From contig JBAXGN010000065.1 of the NCBI GenBank assembly GCA_037139415.1, positions 1-36,943 on the forward strand: a DNA stretch of 36,943 bases, read 5' to 3'. Positions 7,245 to 15,708 of the stretch are shown here, one piece after another (the first letter of the stretch is position 1; the number at the start of each line of letters is the position of its first letter). This DNA comes from Verrucomicrobiota bacterium. GTDB taxonomy: Bacteria; Verrucomicrobiota; Verrucomicrobiia; Limisphaerales; Fontisphaeraceae. A program made the translations under genes and the position numbers. The notes below the pieces were generated by a model. The model was not told the DNA's origin. It worked only from the letters and a program-made list of their open reading frames with translations, and did no database searches.

Positions 7245-9071
7245 TCATGGGACGCCATGGGGCCTAATCTGGTACACGATGCGGCGGGCAGGCGTTTCAG
7301 CCAGTGCAGCCTCCGCTTGTCCGTTGCGGTGGTTGAGACGCAGCCCGCTACGCTGCAACCGGGTTTCACCGGGCTCGAGCACCGTGAAACAAATTCCTTG
7401 CCCGCGCAGATGCAAGGTGGCGGTGTTTCCGTCCAGGATGACGTTCGTATTTTCCTCCCCGTCAAAGACCAGCATGGGCCAGGAGACGCGCAGCTTATCC
7501 GCCTTGCCGGAGAGGTCATTGGTAACGGTTACCCCGGCACGTTCGATCACGACTGTTTCGGCTATTCGCAACGCCTGGGAGTTGCTGCCATTGGGCGGAA
7601 CCACAAACTCAATCCGGAAGCTGGCACGAGCTGTTTGCTGCTGCAGAATGGTCAGCGCAGGCACAGCAGAGGTCATGGCTGCCAGGGATTGCCATCTCCC
7701 GGCGGCGTCCTGCCAGGCGGGCCCCAGCGACAGGCTGCTTTTTTCATTACCGGTTTTGACGATGCATCCATCCGAAGGACCCAGTTGGGGATGTCCCCCC
7801 TTGAGATGCACGCGCAATAACCCCGTGGGGTTGTAGATTTGATTCCCGCGCGTCATGTACTGCACGTAGTTCCCGCTGGCATTGGCCACCACCATGGAGA
7901 ATTCAGGCAGTGAAATCACAAACCCGCCCACATCGGCCGGCGCGGGCGCCTCGGCGATGGCATCGTCGGCAAAACGCCACGCGGCGCAGAGCATCGAACA
8001 GGCCAGCAGGTTATAATTGGCATGCACGGAATAACCTTCATAGCCATGGCGGGATTCGATGGGGTAACGGTTTTTAACAATGTACCCGCTGCCGTCCGGT
8101 CGGATCCACTGCCGGATGCTTTGCAGAGCAAGATGCGCGCCGCGCTTGAAGGCGCCCGCCTCCGGCAGTTTGCCGGCTTGGGCGTATCGGGCGGCGTAGA
8201 TTTCATACACTTTGGCCAACTCCGCCTCGTTCCAGATATGCTGCGCGCTGCGATAACCGGTCGGAAGCTCTCCGAATGGCGATTGAATCATGAGGCTGGT
8301 CCACGCGCCGCGCCAGCAGGCATCGCGGTAGAACTTGTACGCCTGCCCCTGATAGCCCAGGTGCAGCATGCCGGTGAGGAAGTAGCGGGAAAAGGCATCA
8401 TAGGCAAACGGAGCGCCATGCTCCAGGTAAAGTCCCAAAGGAGTGATATGCGGTTTTTGAATAGCCAGCGCCTGATCCACGTATTCCGATGAGCCCCACC
8501 CGCGCTGTGCGCGCAAAAATTCTCCGGCGGTGTGGACCAGCGTCCAGTTATTGTCTGCCTTGCCATAGGTGGCATAGGTGGTTTTGGGATTGAGCATGGC
8601 CAACTGTTTCCGCCAGGTTTCCAACCGGGCGGCGGGGGCAATTTTTTCAAATTCCTCCAGCGCCAGCATGGCCGGGTAGGTGTAAAAATCCGGATGCTGA
8701 TCCGGAAAAGCCTTCCGGCCTTTGGCCAAACTGTCCGCGCAAAAATCCATGGCCCGCATGCCGGATTCCAGGAGTTGCGGATCCCGGTCAAATCCGCTGG
8801 CAGCCAGGGTGGCCACGGCATGCGCATAACAGGGGGGGCTGAATTGCGTGCGGCCATCCACTGGATCAGGCAGATCGCCGTTGGCTTTCTGGCAGGGACG
8901 CAAAGCGCGCACTTGGCCGGCAACCACTTTCAAGTAATCCGCGCGGGTCAATCCGGTGGGAGTAAAATCCGCCACCCGTTTTTGGCTTTGGAGAACCTGG
9001 TTGATCTGCGGCTGGAGCGGGTGCTCCGTGGCGCTGATCAACGACGCGGCAATGACGGCGCCGAGCATCAT
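7245..9071 (-). CDS. Secreted protein of alpha/alpha-toroid type, unclassified polysaccharide-active candidate
   Basis: 608 residues with a short signal peptide (about 1-15). Residues about 30-370 are helix-rich with repeated aromatic patches (GAPFAYDAFSRYFLTGMLHL, GYEGYSVHANYNLLACSML), as in the (alpha/alpha)6 toroids of polysaccharide lyases and of GH88/105/154-type hydrolases. Residues about 375-600 are strand-rich and would form a C-terminal beta-sandwich, a two-domain layout shared with several lyase and glucuronidase families. I do not recognise the exact family. Its ATG overlaps the stop of the GH105 gene (ATGA), so the two are translationally coupled, and the product may make or trim the unsaturated oligosaccharides that GH105 uses. 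That role is inference. Confidence 0.65.
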   Translation of the reverse strand: MMLGAVIAASLISATEHPLQPQINQVLQSQKRVADFTPTGLTRADYLKVVAGQVRALRPCQKANGDLPDPVDGRTQFSPPCYAHAVATLAASGFDRDPQLLESGMRAMDFCADSLAKGRKAFPDQHPDFYTYPAMLALEEFEKIAPAARLETWRKQLAMLNPKTTYATYGKADNNWTLVHTAGEFLRAQRGWGSSEYVDQALAIQKPHITPLGLYLEHGAPFAYDAFSRYFLTGMLHLGYQGQAYKFYRDACWRGAWTSLMIQSPFGELPTGYRSAQHIWNEAELAKVYEIYAARYAQAGKLPEAGAFKRGAHLALQSIRQWIRPDGSGYIVKNRYPIESRHGYEGYSVHANYNLLACSMLCAAWRFADDAIAEAPAPADVGGFVISLPEFSMVVANASGNYVQYMTRGNQIYNPTGLLRVHLKGGHPQLGPSDGCIVKTGNEKSSLSLGPAWQDAAGRWQSLAAMTSAVPALTILQQQTARASFRIEFVVPPNGSNSQALRIAETVVIERAGVTVTNDLSGKADKLRVSWPMLVFDGEENTNVILDGNTATLHLRGQGICFTVLEPGETRLQRSGLRLNHRNGQAEAALAETPARRIVYQIRPHGVP

Positions 9072-10204
9072 TTTACCAGGCGGTAGATTTCACTACCGGC
9101 CAAGAGAAAAGTCCCGGTGACATATTCATGGGTCAGCTCCTGCTTGACCACCGCCGGACGGTCGCCCACGGGCTGGCCAAACTGCACCTGACCTTCGGCG
9201 CTGACCACACCCGCCAAGGCTTTCCAGGCTTTGCGCACCACCGGCTCGTAGGTGGCGCGGTCCAGCATGCCACGATTAATGCCCCAGGTCATGGCATAAC
9301 AAAAAAAGCCGGTGCCACTGCTTTCCGGCACCGGGACGTGATCCAGGTCGGCGAGGTTGGGCCTCCATAGTCCATCGGCCGGTTGGCATTTGGCAACGGC
9401 GGCGGCCATGGCCCGGTATTGCGCCAGGTATCCGGCATAGGCAGGGTCGCTTTCCGGCAAATATTCCAGCACCCGCACGATACCGCCCAGCACCCAGCCG
9501 TTGCCGCGCGACCAGAAAATCTTTTTGCCGGCCGGCGATTTTTGGCCGATGAAGCGGCGGTCACGATAATAAAGGGATTCCTCGCGGTCATATATCTCGG
9601 CGGTGACGTCGGTCCAAAACGCGTGCATATAATTGAGATACTGTTTATCCCCGGTTGCTTTGGCCAGCATGGCCAAGGTGCAGGCACCATACAGGGAGTC
9701 CGCATAGCGGCGCCCGCCTTCAAAGTACCAAACCTTGGCGCCGGCCGGAGAATTTGAGGCGGGGGTGTTGAGCCACTGAACGGCAGGCTCGATCATACCG
9801 GAGTCCTTCTTTTCGAGGTAGAGCTCCGTCCAGGTTTCGACGCAGAACAGGCGGTTGGCACCCTGCTTTTCCGTGCCAACCTGCCACTGGTGCTGTTTTC
9901 CCCATGCGATGGCCTGGTCCTGGAATCGCGGGTCGCGGGTGTTCTTCCAGGCGGACATGATGCCCGTGTACCAGGTGGCGCGTTCCCAATTGCGGTCGGA
10001 CGGCTTCATGACGGGATGGGCGGCCTGCCAGTCATTGGCTTTGTGCATCAGTTGGACAATCACTTCCGGACGGAACACCTCGTCCGCCGGGGTTGCGCTT
10101 CGGGCCGGGGCGCAGCAACAACCAGCCAGCCCGATGATGGTGACAAGGCGCCATGGTACAATCATGGCCGATTGCAGGAAAGACGAGTGGGGGTGAGTCT
10201 TCAT
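9068..10204 (-). CDS. GH105 unsaturated rhamnogalacturonyl/glycuronyl hydrolase, putative lipoprotein
   Basis: 378 residues of the GH88/GH105 (alpha/alpha)6-barrel group (YteR/YesR type). These enzymes hydrate and release the unsaturated uronic acid left by polysaccharide lyases at the non-reducing end of pectic oligosaccharides. Family motifs visible are FEGGRRYADSLYG with candidate catalytic D169, FWSRGNGWVLGGI at about 230-242, and ESSGTGFFCYAM near the C terminus. The N terminus has a long charged stretch, a hydrophobic segment and LAGC with Cys29, a fair lipobox, so the protein may be membrane-anchored. Met14 is an alternative start. The presence of a GH105 enzyme implies that a lyase acts upstream in the same pathway. 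It overlaps the toroid gene by 4 bp. Confidence 0.88.
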   Translation of the reverse strand: MKTHPHSSFLQSAMIVPWRLVTIIGLAGCCCAPARSATPADEVFRPEVIVQLMHKANDWQAAHPVMKPSDRNWERATWYTGIMSAWKNTRDPRFQDQAIAWGKQHQWQVGTEKQGANRLFCVETWTELYLEKKDSGMIEPAVQWLNTPASNSPAGAKVWYFEGGRRYADSLYGACTLAMLAKATGDKQYLNYMHAFWTDVTAEIYDREESLYYRDRRFIGQKSPAGKKIFWSRGNGWVLGGIVRVLEYLPESDPAYAGYLAQYRAMAAAVAKCQPADGLWRPNLADLDHVPVPESSGTGFFCYAMTWGINRGMLDRATYEPVVRKAWKALAGVVSAEGQVQFGQPVGDRPAVVKQELTHEYVTGTFLLAGSEIYRLVK

Positions 10205-10380
10205 AAAATCAATATGTTACACATGTTTCTGTTGGTCAATACGGTGTTTCCATCGCTACCTTGGGTTGGCGGTTCCAAGACTACGATGTGCCGTTGGCCA
10301 TGCGCAACTCCGTTTCATTGGACATCAGTTTACGTATTCATGATCTGCAATTGGACGAAAGTGGCAATGGTTGAATTCGA
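10205..10380 (-). other. Likely promoter region of the GH105 unit
   Basis: 176 bp between the CotH fragment and the GH105 gene. I see no gene and no clear terminator or consensus promoter. The AT-richer stretch close to the GH105 start (10205-10240) is the most likely promoter location. Confidence 0.25.
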
Positions 10381-10593
10381 TCAGGCCAAAGACTGTTTGA
10401 GGAAACCTTTGTCGTGGCCCTCCTTCAGGTAGTAAAGGCCGAGCGTGCGCCCGTTCAGGATAACCACCGCGTGAACGATCCGCGGGGCGGGCACACCCGC
10501 AGCCTGGAAGACTTCGCCGGACAGGAGTTCGTTCATGAATCGCGGATCCAGCGGCGAGAGCATCAGGGTGACGAGGATGGAGATATGTTTCAA
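10381..10593 (-). pseudogene. CotH kinase-family fragment
   Basis: A 70-residue open frame starting at TTG contains DPRFMNELLSGEVFQAAG, then VPAPR, and ends LNGRTLGLYYLKEGHDKGFL. This is the characteristic central segment of CotH spore-coat-kinase-like proteins, where intact relatives have several hundred residues. The N-terminal part and the catalytic C-terminal part are both missing. The TTG overlaps the stop of the upstream six-hairpin gene (TTGA), but a stop codon lies in the CotH frame immediately before, so the fragment was joined there by deletion. I read it as a relic and not a functional small protein. Confidence 0.65.
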
Positions 10594-12425
10594 GGCTTGT
10601 TCGCTTTCCAGTCATCTAGCACCGCGAGCAGGGCGTGGTAGTTGTCCACCAGCAAGCCCTCGTAGCCGTGGCCACCGCCGTTCCAATCACGCCAGTCGAG
10701 TGACCGGCCGGTAACATCGAAACCTTGGAACTTGCCTTGAGCATATCCGGCCAGCATGGGATGGAAGATGCGGCGGGCCTCTTCCACACGGCCAAGTTGA
10801 TAGAGCGCCTTGATGGTGTAATAGGCCCAGCAGCCGGTTGCGCCTCCATTTTCGTAAAACTGGAAACCGTCGCTGCCGTCGTCGAGGAGCGGTTCACCGG
10901 TGGCTTCGGGCTTGTGGTTCTCGTGGACGTAATCCCCCTTCTGCACCGGCACAAGGTTGCCCGGCAGGCCAATGCTGAAGTTGGTGTAGCCGACCTCCTG
11001 CATCTTCGCCAGCAGCCGGTCCATGACGCGGTTCGCGGTCGGATCGTCGAGCAGGCCGAACGTAACGGCCATGCCTTGCACATAGGTGAACCAGTAGTCG
11101 TGCAACTGGCCGTCGGCGCTCTTCCAGCCGGCGATTACGCCCGTCGCCGGATTCAGCAGGGTGAGCGCGTAGGCGGCGCGGAGCTTCGCGGCTTTCTCGC
11201 TGAAGAACCTGGCGTCGTTGTCGTGTTTGAGTTGGCGCGCCAGTTCGGCGAACATCGTGGCGCCCCGATAGGCGAGCGCGTTGGCGAAGGCGTCCTCGTG
11301 GCCGTAGTTGATGGTGTCCCACCAGTTTGCGGGGCGCCGATCGGTTTTGGGGCGGTCGCCGAAGTTGCCCGTGCCGGGGTATTCAATAAGGCCGTTACCG
11401 TTCTTATCGGAGGCAAACATTTCATGCCCCCAGGTGGCCAGTTTGTCGTAGTTGGCGCGCGCCCATTTTAAGTCGCCCGACCCGTTCACATAGTTGCACG
11501 CCGAGATGAGGAACGAGGGCAGCGTATCCAGCGACGTCAACGGCGTTTTCCACGCAATGAGGTCCGCCTCGCCGGGAGTGTAACCGTAGCCGATCTGCCC
11601 GTAACCCAGTGCGCCAGCCAGGTAGCGGTCGAGCGTCATGCGGATCAGATCGTTGGCGGTCAAGCCGTCGGCCAACGGCGGCGTGTGCCGCGCGAGATCC
11701 GAATACTCAAACAGCGTGAACGCGCAGGGATCGCTGGAGGCGTTGTTTGCGAGCATCTGCACCCGCGGATTGACCTGGAAGACGTTGAGCCAGTCGCGCC
11801 GGAAGCCATCGTAGAGCGGATTCTTCTCGATGCCCGCGAGGTTTGGATGAATCGTCACCACTTCGAGCCGGTATTCGACGCGCCGCTGCTTCGCCGTCGC
11901 CGCCGGAAAGGCGATGCGCACGAACGGAGGCTTCGCGAACCGGCGCGCGTCGTAATCGAGCTTGGCGTCGCGCGCGTTACCGGTGATGCGCAAGGTTCCC
12001 ATGTCCGGCAAATGCAGCACACAGGGCAGGCTCATCTGCCGCTCGCCCGGCTTCATCAGGCCGAGCAGTGTGGCGTGATTGGCCTTTTGATTGAAGGTGA
12101 GCATGAACGGCGGGGCTTGGACGCCGGACGCGTAATCCGAACGCAGGGTCAGCACCTTTTCGCTGCACGAGACATGCCAGACGGGGTTCCCGTTGAATTG
12201 GTAGGTCTGGCCGACGAGTTCGAGGCCCGCAATGGCATTGGTCTCCGCGAGCACCGGATTCTGGTCCAGCTTGCCTTGGCCCAACGAGTCCACGGCGAAT
12301 GCGCTGAACGCCGGGGTCGTGCGAGAGAGGCCGACGGCAAGGTGTTTGGATTGGAATTCGGCTTTGGCGGCGTGCAGCACAGCCAACGGCGCGAACAGCA
12401 GGGTGGTCAGATAAAAATATTTCAT
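10590..12425 (-). CDS. Secreted six-hairpin glycosidase-like protein
   Basis: 611 residues with a signal peptide (about 1-20, ending VLHAAK). A strand-rich N-terminal domain (about 25-230) precedes an (alpha/alpha)6 barrel (about 240-605), the arrangement of six-hairpin glycosidases such as GH63, GH78, GH37 or GH94-like enzymes. Motifs in the barrel are SDKNGNGLIEYPGTG, the NWWDTINYGHEDAFANALAY segment and YENGGATGCWAYYTIKALY; the acidic residues in these are candidates for catalysis. An alpha-L-rhamnosidase-like role would suit the pectin theme, but I cannot fix the family. It lies 21 bp after the SGNH gene and is probably in one transcript with it. Its signal-peptide DNA is the third copy of the shared cassette. 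Confidence 0.7.
   Translation of the reverse strand: MKYFYLTTLLFAPLAVLHAAKAEFQSKHLAVGLSRTTPAFSAFAVDSLGQGKLDQNPVLAETNAIAGLELVGQTYQFNGNPVWHVSCSEKVLTLRSDYASGVQAPPFMLTFNQKANHATLLGLMKPGERQMSLPCVLHLPDMGTLRITGNARDAKLDYDARRFAKPPFVRIAFPAATAKQRRVEYRLEVVTIHPNLAGIEKNPLYDGFRRDWLNVFQVNPRVQMLANNASSDPCAFTLFEYSDLARHTPPLADGLTANDLIRMTLDRYLAGALGYGQIGYGYTPGEADLIAWKTPLTSLDTLPSFLISACNYVNGSGDLKWARANYDKLATWGHEMFASDKNGNGLIEYPGTGNFGDRPKTDRRPANWWDTINYGHEDAFANALAYRGATMFAELARQLKHDNDARFFSEKAAKLRAAYALTLLNPATGVIAGWKSADGQLHDYWFTYVQGMAVTFGLLDDPTANRVMDRLLAKMQEVGYTNFSIGLPGNLVPVQKGDYVHENHKPEATGEPLLDDGSDGFQFYENGGATGCWAYYTIKALYQLGRVEEARRIFHPMLAGYAQGKFQGFDVTGRSLDWRDWNGGGHGYEGLLVDNYHALLAVLDDWKANKP
12366..12410 (-). repeat. Signal-peptide DNA cassette, copy C
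   Basis: Codons 6-20 of the six-hairpin gene. 38 of 45 bases match copy B at 6989-7036. Confidence 0.7.
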
Positions 12426-12446
12426 GAGCCAATATGAGAATGAGCA

Positions 12447-14303
12447 TTACAGTTTTTCGATTAGTTTGTCCACCAACAGCTTTAGTTTGGTGGCAAAGAC
12501 CTCGTAGCCGGCTGGGCCAAGATGCAGGTGCCCGTCGGAATACAGCGAGGTCTTCAGGGTGCCGTCGGCGTTGGTGAAATCACTCCACAGATCCAGAATA
12601 TGGACTTGGGGATCGCGGTCGAGTTTCAGCGCGTCGAGCGCGGTGTTGATCTCTCGCACTTTCGCACCGACTTCCTTGCTCGGGTCGAAGGCCGGGAGAA
12701 TTTTTACGAGGACGATCTGCGACTTGGGACAGCGCATTCGCAGGTTCTCAATGCACAGTTTGATACCATGGGCTGCCGATGCAGCGGGTGCACCGTTGGC
12801 AAAAACCAGCGGGGCGTTGTTCACGCCGATCATCAGCACGATGACCTTCGGCGACGCGCCATCGAGCGCGCCGTGGTCGAGCCGCCAGAGAATGCTCTCC
12901 ATGCGGTCGCCACCAATACCAAGGTTGACGGTCTTCTTGTCGCTAAAATGTTTTTGCCATGCAGCATTGAACGCCGCACCGTCCCAGCCGCCGCCCCAGC
13001 CTTGCGTGATGCTGTCGCCGAGAAGGGCCATATCGATGCCATCCTTCATCGCGCGCACCTTTTCGACGCACGCGGCGTGATGCGCAACCCATAGATTTTC
13101 CTCACCGTCCTTGCCCCAACGGGCTGCCGTCGGAGTAACGAACCACATCTCGGGCAGATGCTTCTGCACCTCGTGGCCGGGCTTGCGGAAGTACTCACCT
13201 TTGGCAACCCAATCCTTCTCCGCGTCCGTCAGTGGCCAGCCGGTGAGCTGCGGGTCCATCTTGCCTTCGTTGTACGGCGCATAGGGATAGATGAGGATCT
13301 TGCCATCGTTAACGATCTGTTTTGCCTGTGCAGGCTCTGCTTTAACTTGCGCCGGTTTGGCGGCCGGAGCGGGACTGGCTTCCGGAGCCGAAGCCGGATA
13401 AGTCCTGGGCACTGACTTGGGCACTTCTCTTCCAGCCAGGAAAGCCTCCAGCAGGGGCTTTAGTTTTTCCGCGTAGAGCCTATAGCCTCCGTCCTGCGAC
13501 AGGTGGATGTTGTCGGGGGTGAACAAGGCCTTCTGCAGCGTGCCATCGGCATTCACCATGTCGCCCCAAATATCCAGCACCCTGACCATGGGATCGGCTT
13601 CCAAATCCAACTTATCCAGCGTGCCGTTAACCAGCTTGATGTCCTCATAAAATCGGTTACCCGGTGCGTGCGCGGGCAACACCTTCACCACGATCACCGG
13701 GGCCTTGGAGAACTTCTCGCGCAGGTTGTCCACGCAAACTTTGATGCCTTTGGCGACCGGCTCGATGCCGGTCTCAGGCGTAAAGAACATGTTGTTGTTG
13801 CCGATGAGGAGCACACACAGTCGCGGCTCAAGACCTTCCACGCCGCCGTGGTCGAGGCGCCAAAGTACGTTTTGCGTTTTGTCGCCGCCGATGCCGAGGT
13901 TGACAATCTTCAGCTTGGGGAAGTGCTTTGCCCACGCAGCGCTCCACTGCATTGTGATGCTGTCACCCACGAGCAAAACATCTATGGGGCCTTTGCTGGC
14001 CTGCGCGACCTTGACCAGGTTCGCGTGGGTATCCAGCCAGCTCGTGCCGCCCCAGAACCCGGCCGAGGGCGTCACTGGCCACATTGCAGGCTTGTGTTGG
14101 TTGATATCGCGGCCAGGTCGGCGCTCGTACTCCGGAAGCTGAACATATTTTCGCTCCTCCTCGGTCAGCGGCCAGCCGGTCTTCTGTGGATCCATCTTCC
14201 CTTCGTTGTAAGGAGCGTAGGGATACTCCAGGGCCTTCATGGGCAGAACGGCGGCAAAAACCGCCAGCGCGAATAGTGCTTTCGTGAGGTCTGATCGTTT
14301 CAT
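12447..14303 (-). CDS. Secreted tandem SGNH/GDSL esterase (two catalytic domains)
   Basis: 618 residues with a signal peptide (about 1-24) and two copies of one SGNH hydrolase domain joined by an Ala/Pro-rich linker (about 300-330). Domain 1 (about 27-290) has GDSI with Ser115, block II NLGIGGD (135-141), GNNN (168-171) and D264-x-x-H267. Domain 2 (about 339-618) has GDSIT with Ser431, NLGIGGD (460-466), GVNN (493-496) and DGHLHLGPAGY at 590-600. Both begin with the same YPYAPYNEGKMDPQxTGWPL leader, which shows an internal duplication of the complete unit. The family resembles PAF-acetylhydrolase/rhamnogalacturonan acetylesterase-like enzymes, so it probably strips acetyl groups from a polysaccharide. 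In domain 2 the spacing between D590 and H594 is one residue longer than the usual DxxH. Confidence 0.85.
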   Translation of the reverse strand: MKRSDLTKALFALAVFAAVLPMKALEYPYAPYNEGKMDPQKTGWPLTEEERKYVQLPEYERRPGRDINQHKPAMWPVTPSAGFWGGTSWLDTHANLVKVAQASKGPIDVLLVGDSITMQWSAAWAKHFPKLKIVNLGIGGDKTQNVLWRLDHGGVEGLEPRLCVLLIGNNNMFFTPETGIEPVAKGIKVCVDNLREKFSKAPVIVVKVLPAHAPGNRFYEDIKLVNGTLDKLDLEADPMVRVLDIWGDMVNADGTLQKALFTPDNIHLSQDGGYRLYAEKLKPLLEAFLAGREVPKSVPRTYPASAPEASPAPAAKPAQVKAEPAQAKQIVNDGKILIYPYAPYNEGKMDPQLTGWPLTDAEKDWVAKGEYFRKPGHEVQKHLPEMWFVTPTAARWGKDGEENLWVAHHAACVEKVRAMKDGIDMALLGDSITQGWGGGWDGAAFNAAWQKHFSDKKTVNLGIGGDRMESILWRLDHGALDGASPKVIVLMIGVNNAPLVFANGAPAASAAHGIKLCIENLRMRCPKSQIVLVKILPAFDPSKEVGAKVREINTALDALKLDRDPQVHILDLWSDFTNADGTLKTSLYSDGHLHLGPAGYEVFATKLKLLVDKLIEKL

Positions 14304-14330
14304 TTTGAGGTTAATTTCCTGTTGACCGGT

Positions 14331-15611
14331 TTACTTCGTGTTGGCGGCCAGGGTTTGAGTGATGCCTTGCAACGCCATACTGTTGGAGCGGATGCCTTCC
14401 CAGTTGAAGATGCAGACGTAGCGGCAGCGCTGATCGGCCAGGGTCTTGGTCAGCGCGCTTTGCCACGCGGTCGCGTCCTTCTTGCCTTGGAGCAACCATT
14501 CGGCCGCCGCCCAGTAGGGAGCGTCCGACCGAGCCAGATTTCGTTGTACGCCGACGTCTTTGCCGGGATCAGCCGCATGCTGGTAGAAGCTCCAGCCGGG
14601 GCAGGCATAACGGTTGACCGGCACATCGTAGATCAGTTCACCTGTCTTCCACCCCGCACCGTGGGCAAACAAGCGGTCGCGCGGCACCCCGGCCTGAGAG
14701 GCTTCGCGGCAGAGGTTTTCGAGATAGTGCCGGGAAACGTCGCGCAATTCGCTTTCAGTGGGGGCGCCGCTGGTACGGATACCGGAAGTTTTTAAAGCGG
14801 CATAGCCGATCTGGGCTACTCCCCGTGCCAGGACGTCGTCGGTCTTCAGGTGTCCCGGCGGATCCTCCGTGGCAGGTTTGGCTAACAGTGCATTGCCGTC
14901 GGGATAATGATATGCGTTAACGCCAATCGAAGTTTCATGTCCCAGCTTGACGCCAATGAAGAGGTGTTTCTTATTGACCGGCAATTGGGTGTACCAAGCC
15001 ATGACCATCGGGATCAACCGTCGAATCTCCGTCCCGCATGCTTCAGTGTAGCGTGAGCTGGCAAAGTTTGGTGGCGGCAATACGCGGATTTGGCGCCCCC
15101 AGTTGCGCCAGGCAATCTTGATGGCGTTATCGGGTGACCAACCGGTCCATTCCACGTTTTCGCGGTTAGCCGGGTTGTATCCGGGTTTGGCCGGATCCCA
15201 CCAGTTCCACAGATCGGGCCGGTCTTGCCACCAGTGTTCGGTGTCAATTTGGACGAGGATCGGCGTGCCCGTTTGTTCCGCCGACTTCAAGAACACTTCC
15301 AAGGCCTTCAGGGTGATTTCCGGCCGGGTGCGGAAACAGGAAAAAATGTAGCTGATCCCGGTTTGGCGGCGGGCCTCCGGCTGGTTTGGGAAATGAGTCA
15401 ACACCTCCTCGAACTGTTTGCGGCCAAGCGTCTCAGGTGTACCCTGATACATGCCCTGGCCGGGAGCGCGGCAAAACAGAATGTATTGAGTTGTTGGGCG
15501 GTTCTCAGGCCCCGCAGAGTGGATCTCCGCGGCAGGCGCCGCCAAGGCAAGGCCAACGATCTGACCCCAGAGCGCGACAGTCAAAAAAGTGAAATTACAC
15601 AATAATCTCAT
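14331..15611 (-). CDS. Secreted protein, possible TIM-barrel glycosidase, family not recognised
   Basis: 426 residues with a signal peptide (about 1-25, ending ALAAP). The mature part alternates strands and helices as in a TIM barrel, including TPILVQIDTEHWWQ, where a strand ends in acidic and aromatic residues, HLFIGVKLGHETS (a possible second acidic strand end) and CRYVCIFNWEGI near the C terminus. This pattern resembles retaining barrel glycosidases, but I cannot place it in a named family. It is the first gene of the minus-strand cluster and its start lies 97 bp from the divergent oxidoreductase gene, with a palindromic operator candidate in between. Confidence 0.65.
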   Translation of the reverse strand: MRLLCNFTFLTVALWGQIVGLALAAPAAEIHSAGPENRPTTQYILFCRAPGQGMYQGTPETLGRKQFEEVLTHFPNQPEARRQTGISYIFSCFRTRPEITLKALEVFLKSAEQTGTPILVQIDTEHWWQDRPDLWNWWDPAKPGYNPANRENVEWTGWSPDNAIKIAWRNWGRQIRVLPPPNFASSRYTEACGTEIRRLIPMVMAWYTQLPVNKKHLFIGVKLGHETSIGVNAYHYPDGNALLAKPATEDPPGHLKTDDVLARGVAQIGYAALKTSGIRTSGAPTESELRDVSRHYLENLCREASQAGVPRDRLFAHGAGWKTGELIYDVPVNRYACPGWSFYQHAADPGKDVGVQRNLARSDAPYWAAAEWLLQGKKDATAWQSALTKTLADQRCRYVCIFNWEGIRSNSMALQGITQTLAANTK

Positions 15612-15645
15612 GACGGCAGTCTGGCTGAACTTCCGGTGGGTGTCA

Positions 15646-15664
15646 TGTCACAGAATTCGTGACA
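15646..15664. promoter_or_regulatory. Operator candidate 1: TGTCAC-N7-GTGACA dyad in divergent promoter
   Basis: A perfect 6+6 inverted repeat with a 7-bp spacer between the divergently transcribed minus-strand cluster and the oxidoreductase gene. A TACAAT -10-like box lies at 15673-15678, which puts the dyad over the -35 position of the plus-strand promoter, as for an activator. The surrounding 38 bp align with the site at 19284-19302 (common AACTTCC, GTCATGTCACAGAA, GTGACA). The likely ligand is the LuxR-type regulator encoded at 21096-21758; this is inference. Confidence 0.6.
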
Positions 15665-15708
15665 CGGCTGAATACAATGCTATCGCAAAACGTCAGAACT
15701 TGCGCTTT

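Noticed and set aside
7055-7519. N-terminal extension of the beta-helix fusion protein by 155 codons
   Set aside because: The extension overlaps the toroid gene in another frame, lacks a ribosome site, and would bury a strong signal peptide that begins at the ATG at 7052-7054.
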